Notes: generated by a model from the sequence alone, not told the origin. A DNA stretch of 64,000 bases from an uncultured Cytophagales bacterium (GCA_913057175.1 CAJXNP010000020.1:62001-126000); one strand, 5' to 3'; counted from the first letter of the stretch, positions 26,710 through 36,349 are shown. Made by a program: numbers and translations.

Positions 26710-28971
26710 ATGTCGATTGGTTTTGCAGAGAAGATAGCCGGAGAGATTAATTTATTAACCAAACAGGTTAATTCAACCCTTGAATTATTAAATGAGGGAG
26801 CGACAGTTCCTTTCATTTCCCGGTATCGAAAAGAAAAAACCGGAGGGTTGGATGAAGTTCAGATCGGCCAGATCAGGGATCGATTTTCACAGTTGGTGGA
26901 ATTGGAAAAGAGAAGGGAATACATTTTAAAATCAATTGACGATCAGGAAAAGCTGACTCCTGAGTTGGAGAAAAAGATCAAAGCGGCGGAAACGCTGAAT
27001 GAGCTTGAGGACATTTATTTGCCATACAAACCTAAGAAGAAAACCCGTGCATCGGTGGCAAAGGAAAAAGGATTGGAACCCTTGGCTCAGATGATTTTTG
27101 AACAAGGCAGAATTTCTGTACTGGATGAGGCTGAAAAATTTATTGATGAAGAAAAAGGTGTGAAAGATGCGGAGGAAGCATTGGGCGGAGCACGGGATAT
27201 CATAGCAGAATGGGTGAATGAAAGTGCAGAGATCAGGGCTGATATACGAAAGTTGTTTGAAGATAGCGCAATTATTGTTTCCAAGGTGATAAAGGGGAAG
27301 GAAACAGAAGGACAAAAATTCAAAGACTACTTTGAATATGAAGAAAAACTGAAGGAAGTGCCTTCCCATCGTCTTCTGGCGATGAGAAGAGGGGAGAAGG
27401 AGATGGTCCTTAGTCTGGATATCAGTCCGGGAGAGGAAGATGCTATATCAACCATTGAAAAACATGTAGTCAAAAGACAGAATGAAGCTGCGGAACAGGT
27501 CCAATTGGCAGTCAAAGATTGTTACAAAAGATTGATGAAGCCATCCATGGAGACAGAAATAAGAATGGCTTCCAAGAAAAATGCTGACCAGGAGGCCATC
27601 GAAGTATTCAAAGAGAATTTAAAACAATTGTTGCTGTCAGCTCCGCTTGGTGAAAAAAATGTACTTGCTATTGACCCTGGTTTCAGGACAGGTTGCAAAG
27701 TGGTTTGCCTGAACAAGCAGGGAAAGCTGCTTCACAATGAGGCAATCTTTCCCAATGAGCCTCAAAAGCAGACCATTCAATCAGCTGCATCGATCAAAAA
27801 TCTGTTGGAGAAATATCAGGTTGAAGCAATTGCCATTGGAAATGGAACGGCCAGCCGGGAAACAGAATCTTTTGTGAAATCAATTGGTTTACCAAAAGAA
27901 ATCGCCATCGTCATGGTGAATGAAAGCGGCGCTTCCATTTATTCGGCTTCTGATGTTGCCAGAGAGGAATTTCCTGATTACGATGTAACTGTGCGGGGAG
28001 CTGTTTCTATTGGAAGAAGATTGATCGATCCATTGGCTGAATTAGTAAAAATAGACGCGAAAAGCATTGGCGTTGGACAATATCAACATGATGTGGATCA
28101 GACGATGTTAAAAAATAGCCTGGACGATACAGTGGTCAGTTGTGTAAATGCAGTAGGAGTGGAGTTGAACACATCTTCGAAAGAACTTTTGTCGTATGTT
28201 TCGGGATTAGGTCCGCAACTGGCGAAAAATATTGTTGAATTCCGTAATCAAAACGGACCTTTTCAAACCAGGGAGGACTTGAGAAATGTGCCCCGGTTGG
28301 GGGGGAAAGCCTTTGAGCAGGCAGCTGGATTTTTACGAATTAGAAATTCGAATAATCCATTGGATGGAAGCGCTGTCCATCCCGAACGTTACGATGTGGT
28401 CAACCAAATGGCGAAAGATTGTCAGGCTTCTGTTTCAGACCTGATGACAAAAACAGAATTGAGAAAGCAGCTAAAACTGGAAAAGTACGTCACGGAAGAT
28501 TGTGGTCTGCCGACCCTTACGGATATCATGAGTGAGTTGGCGAAACCGGGTCTTGACCCGAGGGATAAATTTGAAATGGTAAGCTTCAAAGAAGGAGTGA
28601 ACGAAATAACCGATCTCAAAGTAGGAATGCAACTGGAAGGAGTTGTGACGAATGCAACCAACTTTGGGGCATTTGTGGATATTGGGGTTCATCAGGATGG
28701 ATTGGTTCACATCAGTCACTTGGCTGACGGTTTTGTTAGCAACGTCGGAGACCATGTAAAAGTTCACCAAAAAGTTCAGGTAACAGTTTTGGAAGTTGAT
28801 GTTCCCAGGAAAAGAATTTCCCTTTCCATGAAAAGTGATCCATTTAATAAAACAACAGGAGGTAAGTCCATGGTTAAAAAAGATCGGTCAAAAGAAAGGC
28901 CATCTAGAAAGGAAGATAATTTAAGCTTTGAAGACAAGCTGGCGATGCTTAAAGGGAAGTTTGGGAAGTAA
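26710..28971 (+). CDS. tex: Tex family RNA-binding transcription accessory protein
   Basis: 753 residues, usual length. The domain order is an N-terminal helical region (GATVPFISRYRKEKTGGLDE), a YqgF/RuvC-like RNase H fold (LAIDPGFRTGCKVVCLN), helix-hairpin-helix repeats (SYVSGLGPQLAKNIVEFRNQ), and a C-terminal S1 RNA-binding domain (about 650-720: GVVTNATNFGAFVDIGVHQD). It then has a basic tail. Tex binds nucleic acids and affects transcription of some genes; its exact role is not settled. TATTTTTG at 26627-26634 could be its -7 box, but no -33 box stands at a good distance. Confidence 0.95.
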   Translation: MSIGFAEKIAGEINLLTKQVNSTLELLNEGATVPFISRYRKEKTGGLDEVQIGQIRDRFSQLVELEKRREYILKSIDDQEKLTPELEKKIKAAETLNELEDIYLPYKPKKKTRASVAKEKGLEPLAQMIFEQGRISVLDEAEKFIDEEKGVKDAEEALGGARDIIAEWVNESAEIRADIRKLFEDSAIIVSKVIKGKETEGQKFKDYFEYEEKLKEVPSHRLLAMRRGEKEMVLSLDISPGEEDAISTIEKHVVKRQNEAAEQVQLAVKDCYKRLMKPSMETEIRMASKKNADQEAIEVFKENLKQLLLSAPLGEKNVLAIDPGFRTGCKVVCLNKQGKLLHNEAIFPNEPQKQTIQSAASIKNLLEKYQVEAIAIGNGTASRETESFVKSIGLPKEIAIVMVNESGASIYSASDVAREEFPDYDVTVRGAVSIGRRLIDPLAELVKIDAKSIGVGQYQHDVDQTMLKNSLDDTVVSCVNAVGVELNTSSKELLSYVSGLGPQLAKNIVEFRNQNGPFQTREDLRNVPRLGGKAFEQAAGFLRIRNSNNPLDGSAVHPERYDVVNQMAKDCQASVSDLMTKTELRKQLKLEKYVTEDCGLPTLTDIMSELAKPGLDPRDKFEMVSFKEGVNEITDLKVGMQLEGVVTNATNFGAFVDIGVHQDGLVHISHLADGFVSNVGDHVKVHQKVQVTVLEVDVPRKRISLSMKSDPFNKTTGGKSMVKKDRSKERPSRKEDNLSFEDKLAMLKGKFGK

Positions 28972-28982
28972 CTTAAAGAAAC

Positions 28983-29000
28983 AGGCCCGATTTCGGGCCT
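28983..29000. terminator. Terminator between tex and the 150-residue gene
   Basis: AGGCCCG-ATTT-CGGGCCT, a 7-bp GC-rich stem, followed by TTATATTA on the plus strand. It lies 11 bases after the tex stop and also close to the end of the opposing gene. The short T tracts make it a modest terminator. Confidence 0.65.
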
Positions 29001-29005
29001 TTATA

Positions 29006-29458
29006 TTAATCTGTTATTTTCCTCCAATCCTGGAACCTGAGGTCGATCCTTGCGGCTATTTTATCATAATTGTCCCAGCTGTCATCGATGTGATAGATTG
29101 AAGGCTCATTTTTCACGAGCGTCTCAATGTAATCATTTCGGTAGATCCCTCCCGCATAATAATATGAAGTGAACATGTTTCCTTGTCTGCCGAAAAGATC
29201 AAAGCTCAATGACCCATCCCAAATCTCAGCCAAAATGATGCAGCCAATTTCTCTTCTTGTAAATCGGTATATCTCAGTTGAGGCTTCGTCAGCAAAATAA
29301 TCCGAATAAAGTTTTCTGTCTATGATCCACCCCATGTACATCCCAATATGCAAATAGGCTTTTTCAATGGGAAGTGATTGAGGGAAATCCCCTAAAAAGT
29401 GGTTCTTGGCAAGGTCGTAAATTTTATCCTGCTTTTTCTTATTCAACTGCTCACTCAT
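29006..29458 (-). CDS. Conserved-looking hypothetical protein, 150 aa
   Basis: I do not recognise the family with certainty. It is a soluble protein without signal peptide, rich in aromatic residues (MYMGWIIDRKLYSDYF; WDGSLSFDLFGRQGNMFTSYYYAGG; SIYHIDDSWDNYDKIA) and with a two-domain alpha/beta look. The pattern resembles immunity or SMI1/KNR4-like neighbours of polymorphic toxins, but no toxin gene lies nearby, so no function is proposed. Base and codon use is like that of the flanking genes. Confidence 0.7.
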   Translation of the reverse strand: MSEQLNKKKQDKIYDLAKNHFLGDFPQSLPIEKAYLHIGMYMGWIIDRKLYSDYFADEASTEIYRFTRREIGCIILAEIWDGSLSFDLFGRQGNMFTSYYYAGGIYRNDYIETLVKNEPSIYHIDDSWDNYDKIAARIDLRFQDWRKITD

Positions 29459-29598
29459 AATAAAATCTATGTTAACGATAGGGTTTAAATATAGAAGAAA
29501 AGATGTTAATATTTTAAAAAGTATTTAATTTTTAGTCCAACGGGCCTTTTAACCCTATGAATGAAAAAAATCTTTAACCTCGTTTTTTTCTTTTTTCG

Positions 29599-30837
29599 TT
29601 AAGATTGATAGAAAAACATATATCCGATGAGAATAGATGCGACGATTCCTACAAAGTCTGCTAATAATCCACAGGTCACTGCATAGCGCGTTTTTCTGAT
29701 TCCAACAGAACCAAAATAGACGGCAATGATATAAAAAGTTGTATCAGTTGACCCTTGTAATACACATGCAATTTTACTGGCAAAATGGTCAGCGCCATAA
29801 GTGCTCATGGTTTCAATCATCATTCCCCTTGCGCCACTTCCTGATAAAGGTTTCATAAATGCCGTTGGAAGCGCAGGAACGAAATCCGTATTGACGCTAA
29901 GTGCCGCAAAAAACCATTTTATGCCTTCGATAATAAACTCCAATGAACCAGATGCCCGGAAAACTCCGATCCCTACCAGGATAGCTACCAGATATGGTAT
30001 GATCTTGACTGCAATAGTAAATCCTTCTTTTGCTCCTTCAATGAATGATTCATAAATATTGATCTTGGCTTTCATTCCCATTACAATAAATAGAATGATA
30101 ATAATGAATAGGATGAGGTGACTGACAACTCGTGATACAACCTGAATTTTATCTGGTTCCATGTTAAAGAAATATAATACCATCCCTATAATGATCAAGG
30201 TGGCAGTTCCCAGGTAAGTCAATATTACCTTATCAAAAAGGTTGATTTTCTGAACAATTGCTACCAAAATAAGCCCGGTAAGCGTGGCGAAAAAAGTTGC
30301 GATCAGGATGGGTAAAAATATATCGGCCGGATTGGCTGCTCCCATCTGCGCCCTGTATACCATCACATTGATGGGAATGAGTGTCAAACCTGTAGTATTC
30401 AACACCAAAAACATGATCATGGGATTGGACGCCTTATCCTTGTCGGGATTAAGATCCTGCAGATCATTCATGGCTTTTAACCCAATAGGAGTAGCAGCGT
30501 TATCCAGGTTGAGCATATTGGCAGAAATATTCATTACAATGTGGCCGTAGACAGGGTGATCCTTTGGTATATCCGGAAATATCCGTTCAAAAAATGGCCG
30601 AACAAGTCTTGTTAATATTCTAATCATCCCCCCATTCTCACCAATCTTTAGCATTCCCAACCAAAAAGTTAATACGCCGGTCAAACCCAAAGAGATCTCA
30701 AAACCTACCTTGGATGAATCCATCGTTGCATCAAACATGGCGGAAAATACCTGATAGTCCTGAAAGACAATAAGCTTGATAAGCGCCACAACAAATGCAA
30801 TGAGAAAAAAAGAAATCCAGATATAATTTAAGGCCAT
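29599..30837 (-). CDS. Nucleoside-recognition (SpmA-SpmB fused) membrane protein
   Basis: 412 residues with about 9-10 membrane helices. The N-terminal half has the SpmA-type pattern (VGFEISLGLTGVLTFWLGMLK, and NMSANMLNLDNAATPIGLKAM); the C-terminal half has the SpmB-type Gate domain (GAKEGFTIAVKIIPYLVAIL; PLSGSGARGMMIETM; VLQGSTDTTFYIIAVYFGSVG). In Firmicutes these halves are separate spore-maturation proteins; the fused form is common in non-sporulating bacteria and its transported substrate is unknown. It stands alone, upstream of the S23 unit. Confidence 0.87.
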   Translation of the reverse strand: MALNYIWISFFLIAFVVALIKLIVFQDYQVFSAMFDATMDSSKVGFEISLGLTGVLTFWLGMLKIGENGGMIRILTRLVRPFFERIFPDIPKDHPVYGHIVMNISANMLNLDNAATPIGLKAMNDLQDLNPDKDKASNPMIMFLVLNTTGLTLIPINVMVYRAQMGAANPADIFLPILIATFFATLTGLILVAIVQKINLFDKVILTYLGTATLIIIGMVLYFFNMEPDKIQVVSRVVSHLILFIIIILFIVMGMKAKINIYESFIEGAKEGFTIAVKIIPYLVAILVGIGVFRASGSLEFIIEGIKWFFAALSVNTDFVPALPTAFMKPLSGSGARGMMIETMSTYGADHFASKIACVLQGSTDTTFYIIAVYFGSVGIRKTRYAVTCGLLADFVGIVASILIGYMFFYQS

Positions 30838-30881
30838 TTTACTCCATTTCTATACGTTTTGGTTTGATTTCATGGTTGCGG

Positions 30882-31339
30882 GTTGCCAGTTGCGAGTTAT
30901 GATTTCCAGTTACGAGTAACGTACTCAATAAAATTATAAATTTTTCCTCCTAACAGATGATACTCGTCAAGTAATTCGGAAATGAATGCATCGAATTGAG
31001 TATAAAGAATCTTTAGCTTCTCTAAGTGACTAATGGTTTCATCATTGATTGCATGAGCGTAGGTAAGAAATTTGATAAAATCATTTTTATACCTTTTACG
31101 TCCATAGCCTTCTACGATATTGGAGTTTACAGAATCAGAGGATCGACGTAATTGGCTTCCTAGCTCAAATAGTTCATGCTTAGGGAGTTGAAAAGAAAAT
31201 TTATGGGATTTGATAAATAAATCGAATGACAATTTATATATATCAAGATCCCGATACGATTTGGCAGCCATTTATTAATAATTTTTATTCATTTTAATCT
31301 TCATTGTCAACCGGCAACACGTAACTTGTAACAGGCAAC
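30882..31339. repeat. 18-bp imperfect inverted repeats bracketing the S23 gene
   Basis: GTTGCCAGTTGCGAGTTA at 30882-30899 matches the complement of 31322-31339 (GTTGCCTGTTACAAGTTA) at 14 of 18 positions. The left repeat contains the stop codon of the S23 gene. More GTTGC/GTTAC-type motifs lie outside on both sides. The unit is about 458 bp. Confidence 0.55.
30897..31271 (-). CDS. Four-helix-bundle protein (S23 / 23S rRNA intervening-sequence type)
   Basis: 124 residues with the S23 family pattern: [20 protein letters not shown], then [20 protein letters not shown] and [20 protein letters not shown]. The fold is a four-helix bundle that forms pentamers and is related to the accessory protein Avd of diversity-generating retroelements. 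Despite the name it is not within a 23S rRNA gene here; such stand-alone copies are frequent in Bacteroidota and their function is unknown. It lies inside a short inverted-repeat unit, which suggests it moves as a cassette. Confidence 0.88.
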   Translation of the reverse strand: MAAKSYRDLDIYKLSFDLFIKSHKFSFQLPKHELFELGSQLRRSSDSVNSNIVEGYGRKRYKNDFIKFLTYAHAINDETISHLEKLKILYTQFDAFISELLDEYHLLGGKIYNFIEYVTRNWKS

Positions 31340-31379
31340 TCTTAGAGTCATTAAATTATCCCAAACCAATTACGTCATC

Positions 31380-31745
31380 CTAATAATAAGGAGATTTTTT
31401 CTTTTCGAAAAGTTTAATGAATGCATGACCGGTTAAACCGGCAAATCCTGCTGCAAAGGCTCCAATAGATGCTGATATGAGAATTAAATATGTAGCCCCA
31501 TTTATTGTAAACAAGGATGCTATTTGATTTGTCAATATTGAATCAGTTTGTTGATCTATTTTGATGGCCATAAATAGCCACAGTCCTCCTATGGCGAGAA
31601 AGCCACATGAAAATGATGAAAACCAGTTTGTTTTGATGACAATAGAAACAATAAAAGCAATAAGCATGACGGACCACCAGGGAGTATGAGGTTGGATAAA
31701 AATTGCTGCAATTAAAATCAGAAGAAGTTTGATGATAAATTTCAT
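31380..31745 (-). CDS. Small membrane protein, four helices
   Basis: 121 residues, mostly hydrophobic, with about four membrane helices (LLLILIAAIFI; VMLIAFIVSIVIK; LAIGGLWLFMAIKI; YLILISASIGAFAAGFAGLTG). The C-terminal end is basic (LFEKKKSPYY). No known family was recognised. It directly follows the penicillin acylase gene with one base between stop and start, so the two are translationally coupled and may work together at the membrane. Confidence 0.75.
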   Translation of the reverse strand: MKFIIKLLLILIAAIFIQPHTPWWSVMLIAFIVSIVIKTNWFSSFSCGFLAIGGLWLFMAIKIDQQTDSILTNQIASLFTINGATYLILISASIGAFAAGFAGLTGHAFIKLFEKKKSPYY

Positions 31746-31746
31746 G

Positions 31747-34182
31747 CTATTGAGGATTCAGGGTTTGCGAAAAAATAGTTGCTTCTTCATGATCTGATGG
31801 CTCGTGATAATAAAATACTGGAAAGTATTCACCATTTACCCATGAGGCTAGAAAATGTTTGTAATGAGGATTGCCAGGGTTTCCTGATTGCCCCCCTGGG
31901 TAAGTGTGCCATGCTTTGATAGGATTGCCCATCTCTATAATGATCCTTTCAGATGGCCCATGTCGGTATGTATTGGCATTAACAGCATCACCACTTCCTC
32001 CAACCTCAAGATCCATGGCGCTAAATTGGGGGATCCTCGTGTAGTGCATGACATCTGTATGAAAATAACTTGCCCTGGTCAATTGTTCACCCTCATTTTC
32101 TTCTTGCCAATCAGAGATGGAATAGATGGTTTCTTTGAATGAAAGATTAATCAGGTCATTTATGGTTTCTTTTTGTTCTGTACTGTCAATATCAAAAAAC
32201 TCAAAATCCGGTTCATTTTTAATTAGCCAGACAGTTTGATAAGAACTGGGATAGGGTAAGGGTATGTCTGATCGGGAGATTTCATCCCAGATAAGTTTGT
32301 AAAACTCTCCTGACCAGATCTCAAAATATGCTGGCGCTGCTAGTAAAGGATTATATTCATAATTCCAACTTTCCAAAACACTTAAGATATTCCGGTCATT
32401 TTCTGATAAATTGCTTTTGTCCAGACTATCCAATAGAACAGGCAATAGCTCTTCAGCAAATATACTATAGTTATCATTTTGAAGATTCATGAGATCATCC
32501 TCTACCATACTTTCCTTTTCATTCAATACAGTATTAATTCTCCTGTTCCGGTAATATTCATTGTTGTCTGAATAGACATAGTAGGGATAGGTCGAATCAA
32601 CCGGGTGCTGATTTGCTGAGCTTACAAAACCCCTTGTTGGATTAAAAATCTGTGGATTATGTTCAGGAGAGATATATCCCGGCCATTCGGTTTTGCTGGT
32701 CGATCCATCCATGATGAACTTTCCCTGGTTAGGATATTTCACCGGGAATTTTCCTTGTACATGAATCGCAACATTTCCTTTGATATCTGCAAAAGCCAGG
32801 TTTTGTGGCGGACATGAAAAATGGCGAATGGCTTTTTTGAAATCCTCATAGTTATGTGCTTTGGCCAATTGGGTAAAACAAAGCGGTTCATATGAAACAT
32901 CATGAGCCAGCCATCTCATGGCAAGATTGACTTTTGGGTTTTCTGCCAGAAAATTTTTGTCGTAGACAATTGGACCATGATGTGTGTGTACAATGGTGTC
33001 AATGATATCTTCAGCATCACGAACCTTTATTGTATCCACAATTTTTTTTGTAAGCAGCCAGGTACCATCATACAAATATTCATTTCGGTATTTGTTTTTG
33101 AGTTCAATCTGATACCAGTCAACAATATCACGTTTGGCATTGGTCATGCCCCACGCAATCGAATCATTAAAACCCTGGATGATCATGGGAGTTCCCGGTA
33201 AAATATGTCCATAAACATTGAATTCGGGTGTGTGATATTGGACGACAAACCATATTGCCGGAAGGCTCATGTTCAAATGCATGTCATTCGAAAAATAAGC
33301 ATTTCCACTTTTTGTTTTTGTGCTACCAACTGCCCAATTGTTGCTTCCTACACCGGGATATTGCTTCGAAATGGTTTTGGCGATGGGAACAAAAACATAT
33401 GAAGTATCAGTTTCTGTTTCGCGAAAAGAAGGAGTGAAATCCCAAATTTTCTCTTCAGGAATAATTGGATCAATCCCTTCAGGAAAATCCGGATAGATTT
33501 GATTGAACAATTCCAGGCCATACTTTTTAACAAAATTGGTATTTTCAATGTCATCCTCTCCGATAGTGAGCATTTTTGACATGTATTTCAGAACAAGGGC
33601 TGATTTTAGAGGCTCCCATTTTTCAGGTGCATAATTCAGGATTTTGTATTCAATTGGATAATCTTTGTAACTCAGTGATTGAATGTAGGAATTGACACCA
33701 TTGGAATAAGAATTCAGCATTTCCATGATCTGCGGGTTTTTCTTCCATTCATTCAACACTTTTTGCGCACTCCACAACATTCCGATCCGCTTTTGCTCGC
33801 GGTCAATATTAATAGTTCGTTTGCCAATAATTTCACTTAGTCTTCCAGCTGCATTGTGTGTGACGAGTTCGAGTTGCCATAAACGGTGATAGGCGGCCAC
33901 ATAACCTGAAGCCATATACAAATCCTTTTCGTTTTCGGCAAAAATGTGTGGGATCAGGTTAGAGTCATAGCGGATGATAACTTCCTTCTCCAAACCTTCT
34001 AAGGAAATATTTGCTGGTCCGTCGATAGCTTTTGACTCGGCGTTTTGCCAGAAACCTTCGTATGGGTTGAGAAATTTGCCCAAAGGAGGAATGCTTACCG
34101 ATTCAAGTTGAAGTCGGTTATTTAGTAAATAGAACAATCCGCAAGAAATTGCGAAAGCAATGAAAAATTTAAAAAATTTCAT
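31747..34182 (-). CDS. Penicillin acylase family (Ntn-hydrolase) protein
   Basis: 811 residues. An N-terminal signal peptide or anchor (FFIAFAISCGLFYLL) exports it to the periplasm. The chain should cleave itself before Ser 280 in GVGSNNWAVGS, which becomes the N-terminal nucleophile of the beta chain; the alpha chain has RYDSNLIPHIFAENEKDLYM and GYVAAYHRLWQLEL. Beta-chain features include ANDMHL-type FSNDMHLNMSLPAIWF and RGFVSSANQHP. Family members hydrolyse amide bonds of beta-lactams, acyl-homoserine lactones or other N-acyl compounds; the substrate is not readable from sequence. It is coupled to a small membrane protein. Confidence 0.92.
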   Translation of the reverse strand: MKFFKFFIAFAISCGLFYLLNNRLQLESVSIPPLGKFLNPYEGFWQNAESKAIDGPANISLEGLEKEVIIRYDSNLIPHIFAENEKDLYMASGYVAAYHRLWQLELVTHNAAGRLSEIIGKRTINIDREQKRIGMLWSAQKVLNEWKKNPQIMEMLNSYSNGVNSYIQSLSYKDYPIEYKILNYAPEKWEPLKSALVLKYMSKMLTIGEDDIENTNFVKKYGLELFNQIYPDFPEGIDPIIPEEKIWDFTPSFRETETDTSYVFVPIAKTISKQYPGVGSNNWAVGSTKTKSGNAYFSNDMHLNMSLPAIWFVVQYHTPEFNVYGHILPGTPMIIQGFNDSIAWGMTNAKRDIVDWYQIELKNKYRNEYLYDGTWLLTKKIVDTIKVRDAEDIIDTIVHTHHGPIVYDKNFLAENPKVNLAMRWLAHDVSYEPLCFTQLAKAHNYEDFKKAIRHFSCPPQNLAFADIKGNVAIHVQGKFPVKYPNQGKFIMDGSTSKTEWPGYISPEHNPQIFNPTRGFVSSANQHPVDSTYPYYVYSDNNEYYRNRRINTVLNEKESMVEDDLMNLQNDNYSIFAEELLPVLLDSLDKSNLSENDRNILSVLESWNYEYNPLLAAPAYFEIWSGEFYKLIWDEISRSDIPLPYPSSYQTVWLIKNEPDFEFFDIDSTEQKETINDLINLSFKETIYSISDWQEENEGEQLTRASYFHTDVMHYTRIPQFSAMDLEVGGSGDAVNANTYRHGPSERIIIEMGNPIKAWHTYPGGQSGNPGNPHYKHFLASWVNGEYFPVFYYHEPSDHEEATIFSQTLNPQ

Positions 34183-34273
34183 AAGAGCAATACTATAGCA
34201 TACTTTGCCCGATTTAAGGGAAAATTTAAATTAAAAAAATAATATGCTAATAAAAACTAAGATTACTACTTAA

Positions 34274-34609
34274 CTAGTTGTTCTGAAAAGTTAATAGTAA
34301 AACTGCCCCATCCATTGCTGTTTTTTCCAATAAATTAAACTCCCTGGTATCCAAATGATATGATGGATCATTCAATTGGCATTTCATGCTTGCGCATTTG
34401 TCCTTTTCCTTAAGCCAGTTAAGTAAAGGATTTACATGTTGCCTGTCGCCATTAAGTCTACTTTCGTATTCTTTCAGCATCTCGGGAAATGAAAGATCTT
34501 CATTTACTTCTATTCCCTTTTTCTCCAGTCTACCTTTCAGCCAGCTGACAAATTTTGTTTCAAACATGTCAATTGCCTCAAATAAACTTTGTTCATCACG
34601 CAGCCTCAT
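34274..34609 (-). CDS. Hypothetical protein, 111 aa
   Basis: Not recognised. Soluble, helical and highly charged (FETKFVSWLKGRLEKKGIEV, then FPEMLKEYESRLNGD, and NPLLNWLKEKDKCASMKCQL). It has two cysteines close together (KCASMKC) and no signal peptide. The AT content matches the neighbours. It stands alone between the acylase and the dehydrogenase genes, so context gives no function. Confidence 0.55.
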   Translation of the reverse strand: MRLRDEQSLFEAIDMFETKFVSWLKGRLEKKGIEVNEDLSFPEMLKEYESRLNGDRQHVNPLLNWLKEKDKCASMKCQLNDPSYHLDTREFNLLEKTAMDGAVLLLTFQNN

Positions 34610-34835
34610 TGTTAATTATTTTTTGGTTGATACTAGTAGTAAATTGTACTTTCTTTAAATAATTACATTTAAACTCGAAACAGTTCAATAAACTCGTTCT
34701 TCTATCTTGCTTAAATAGAATATAACCATTTTGTGCGAATTTAGTGCAAATGAATAGAAAAAAAACTTTTAGGGAATAATTTCTTTATTAAGATTTGATT
34801 GCTTTTGTGTTAAAAACAAGAATTTTGAAATTGGA

Positions 34836-35723
34836 TTATTTCAAGAATTGATAAGACACTGTTAATTCGGAAGATCCATTGCCATAGGTGTAAAAACCTT
34901 CTCCGGTCTTCTTTCCCAGCTTTCCTGCAACTACCATGTTTTTAAGTAAGGGACAGGCAGAATACTTAGGGTTTCCGAAACCTTCGAAAAGTACATTCAG
35001 AATTGAAAGGCAGACATCCAACCCGATGTAATCGGCTAGTTGTAGTGGTCCCATTGGGTGAGCCATGCCCAATTTCATGATTGTGTCAATTTCCCTGACT
35101 CCCGCTACTCCTTCATAAAGGGCGTAAATAGCTTCGTTGATCATAGGCATGAGGATACGATTGGAGATAAAGCCCGGATAATCGTTTACGATTATAGGGG
35201 CTTTTTGAATTTTTTTCGTCAGTTCAACTATTTTATTCAATGTATGCTCGCTGGTTTGATATCCCCTAATGATTTCCACTAGTTTCATGACAGGCACAGG
35301 ATTCATAAAATGCATACCGATCATTCTTTCCGGATTCGAAATAGCATTGGCCAAATTGGTGATTGAGATGGAAGAAGTATTGGAAGCGATGATACTTGTG
35401 CCGGAAACATATTTATTAATGTCCATCAAAACATCTTTTTTAAGATCCGCCTTTTCAGTAACTGCTTCGATCACCAGGTCACTTTCTTTAATGTTTTCAA
35501 ATGAGGTAGAGAATTGAATGTTATTAAAGGAATTGTCTTTTTCTTCCTGGGTAATAATTTCCTTTTTCACTTGCCTGTCCAGATTGGTGCTGATGGTTTG
35601 CCTGGCCCTTTCCAGAAATTTATTATTTATATCAACGAGGTTTACCGAATAATTAAAAAGAGAGAAATGGTGAGCGATCCCGTTGCCCATTGTTCCGGCG
35701 CCAATTACTGAAATAATCTTCAT
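34836..35723 (-). CDS. 3-hydroxyacyl-CoA (3-hydroxybutyryl-CoA) dehydrogenase
   Basis: 295 residues, usual for the short stand-alone form (HBD/PaaH). It oxidises 3-hydroxybutyryl-CoA to acetoacetyl-CoA with NAD+, or the reverse. The NAD-binding N terminus has IGAGTMGNGIAHHF; the NAD-domain end SDLVIEAVTE; then ASNTSSISIT and the catalytic-His region GMHFMNPVPVMKLVEII; the C-terminal dimerisation part has DYPGFISNRILMPMINEAIY and GMAHPMGPLQLADYIGLDV. Cytoplasmic. Single gene with free space on both sides. Confidence 0.94.
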   Translation of the reverse strand: MKIISVIGAGTMGNGIAHHFSLFNYSVNLVDINNKFLERARQTISTNLDRQVKKEIITQEEKDNSFNNIQFSTSFENIKESDLVIEAVTEKADLKKDVLMDINKYVSGTSIIASNTSSISITNLANAISNPERMIGMHFMNPVPVMKLVEIIRGYQTSEHTLNKIVELTKKIQKAPIIVNDYPGFISNRILMPMINEAIYALYEGVAGVREIDTIMKLGMAHPMGPLQLADYIGLDVCLSILNVLFEGFGNPKYSACPLLKNMVVAGKLGKKTGEGFYTYGNGSSELTVSYQFLK

Positions 35724-36143
35724 GCTGAATTGTTTAATCTGACGATAAAATTACAAAATATACTATGAGATTTTAAGGTTAGATAATCAATCCTATCAGA
35801 TATTAAAAATGATCCTTTTTACACGCAAAATGCAAGTTTATTGGTATAAATAGGTAGAAATCTACCTTGTTTAAAGAAATTTTACATCTTTTTAGCATGA
35901 TTTAGGTGTTTTAGAGGTCATTTTTGAATGAAATTGCAAAAACTGAATAGTCAAAATCGAAAATTCTTCTTTTAGTCCAATATTTTATGTGAAAAATTCA
36001 ATGAGTGGGTTTGTGTTAAACTTAACTTTCAGTATCATTTATTAAAAAATTCATAATAAAATTGGTCTCAGGTGAAGGATAGTTTATCAAAACATCAATT
36101 TTTTAAGCAAAAATTGTAGAGAATGTATTTCTTTTTCAAATTT
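35724..36143. other. AT-rich gap upstream of amt
   Basis: No gene is visible in either strand. The amt promoter and leader follow directly. The length suggests regulatory input, but no known operator could be recognised. Confidence 0.45.
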
Positions 36144-36173
36144 TTTGAATTATTGGTCTCTTTCATACTTTTG
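36144..36173 (+). promoter_or_regulatory. Promoter of the ammonium transporter gene
   Basis: TTTG (36144-36147), 18 bases, TACTTTTG (36166-36173), which fits the phylum consensus. The predicted transcript begins near 36180, right at the first structured segment of a 170-nt leader. Confidence 0.6.
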
Positions 36174-36178
36174 TCTGA

Positions 36179-36257
36179 GGCTATTGTATTATTTGGTATT
36201 ACGGGGAGATATACGAATGATATTTTTTAGATACGCTAAATAGCCAAGAATAATACC
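36179..36257 (+). promoter_or_regulatory. Possible pseudoknot in the amt leader
   Basis: GGCTATT (36179-36185) is complementary to AATAGCC (36239-36245), and GGTATTA (36195-36201) to TAATACC (36251-36257). The two 7-bp pairings cross each other, as in an H-type pseudoknot, or could be alternatives. The spans are 9, 37 and 5 nt. It lies about 90 nt before the amt start. Confidence 0.4.
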
Positions 36258-36349
36258 GATAATGAGTTTGTTAATGAAATAAAATTTCAAATTTAAATAG
36301 ACAGTATAGTAAAAATTTTTTAACCACTTATTATTAAACTAAATCAAGT

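Noticed and set aside
29006-29458. Toxin-immunity protein
   Set aside because: Composition is suggestive, but no toxin gene or secretion marker is in the neighbourhood.
30897-31271. 23S rRNA intervening sequence
   Set aside because: No rRNA sequence is nearby; the S23 gene stands between protein genes.
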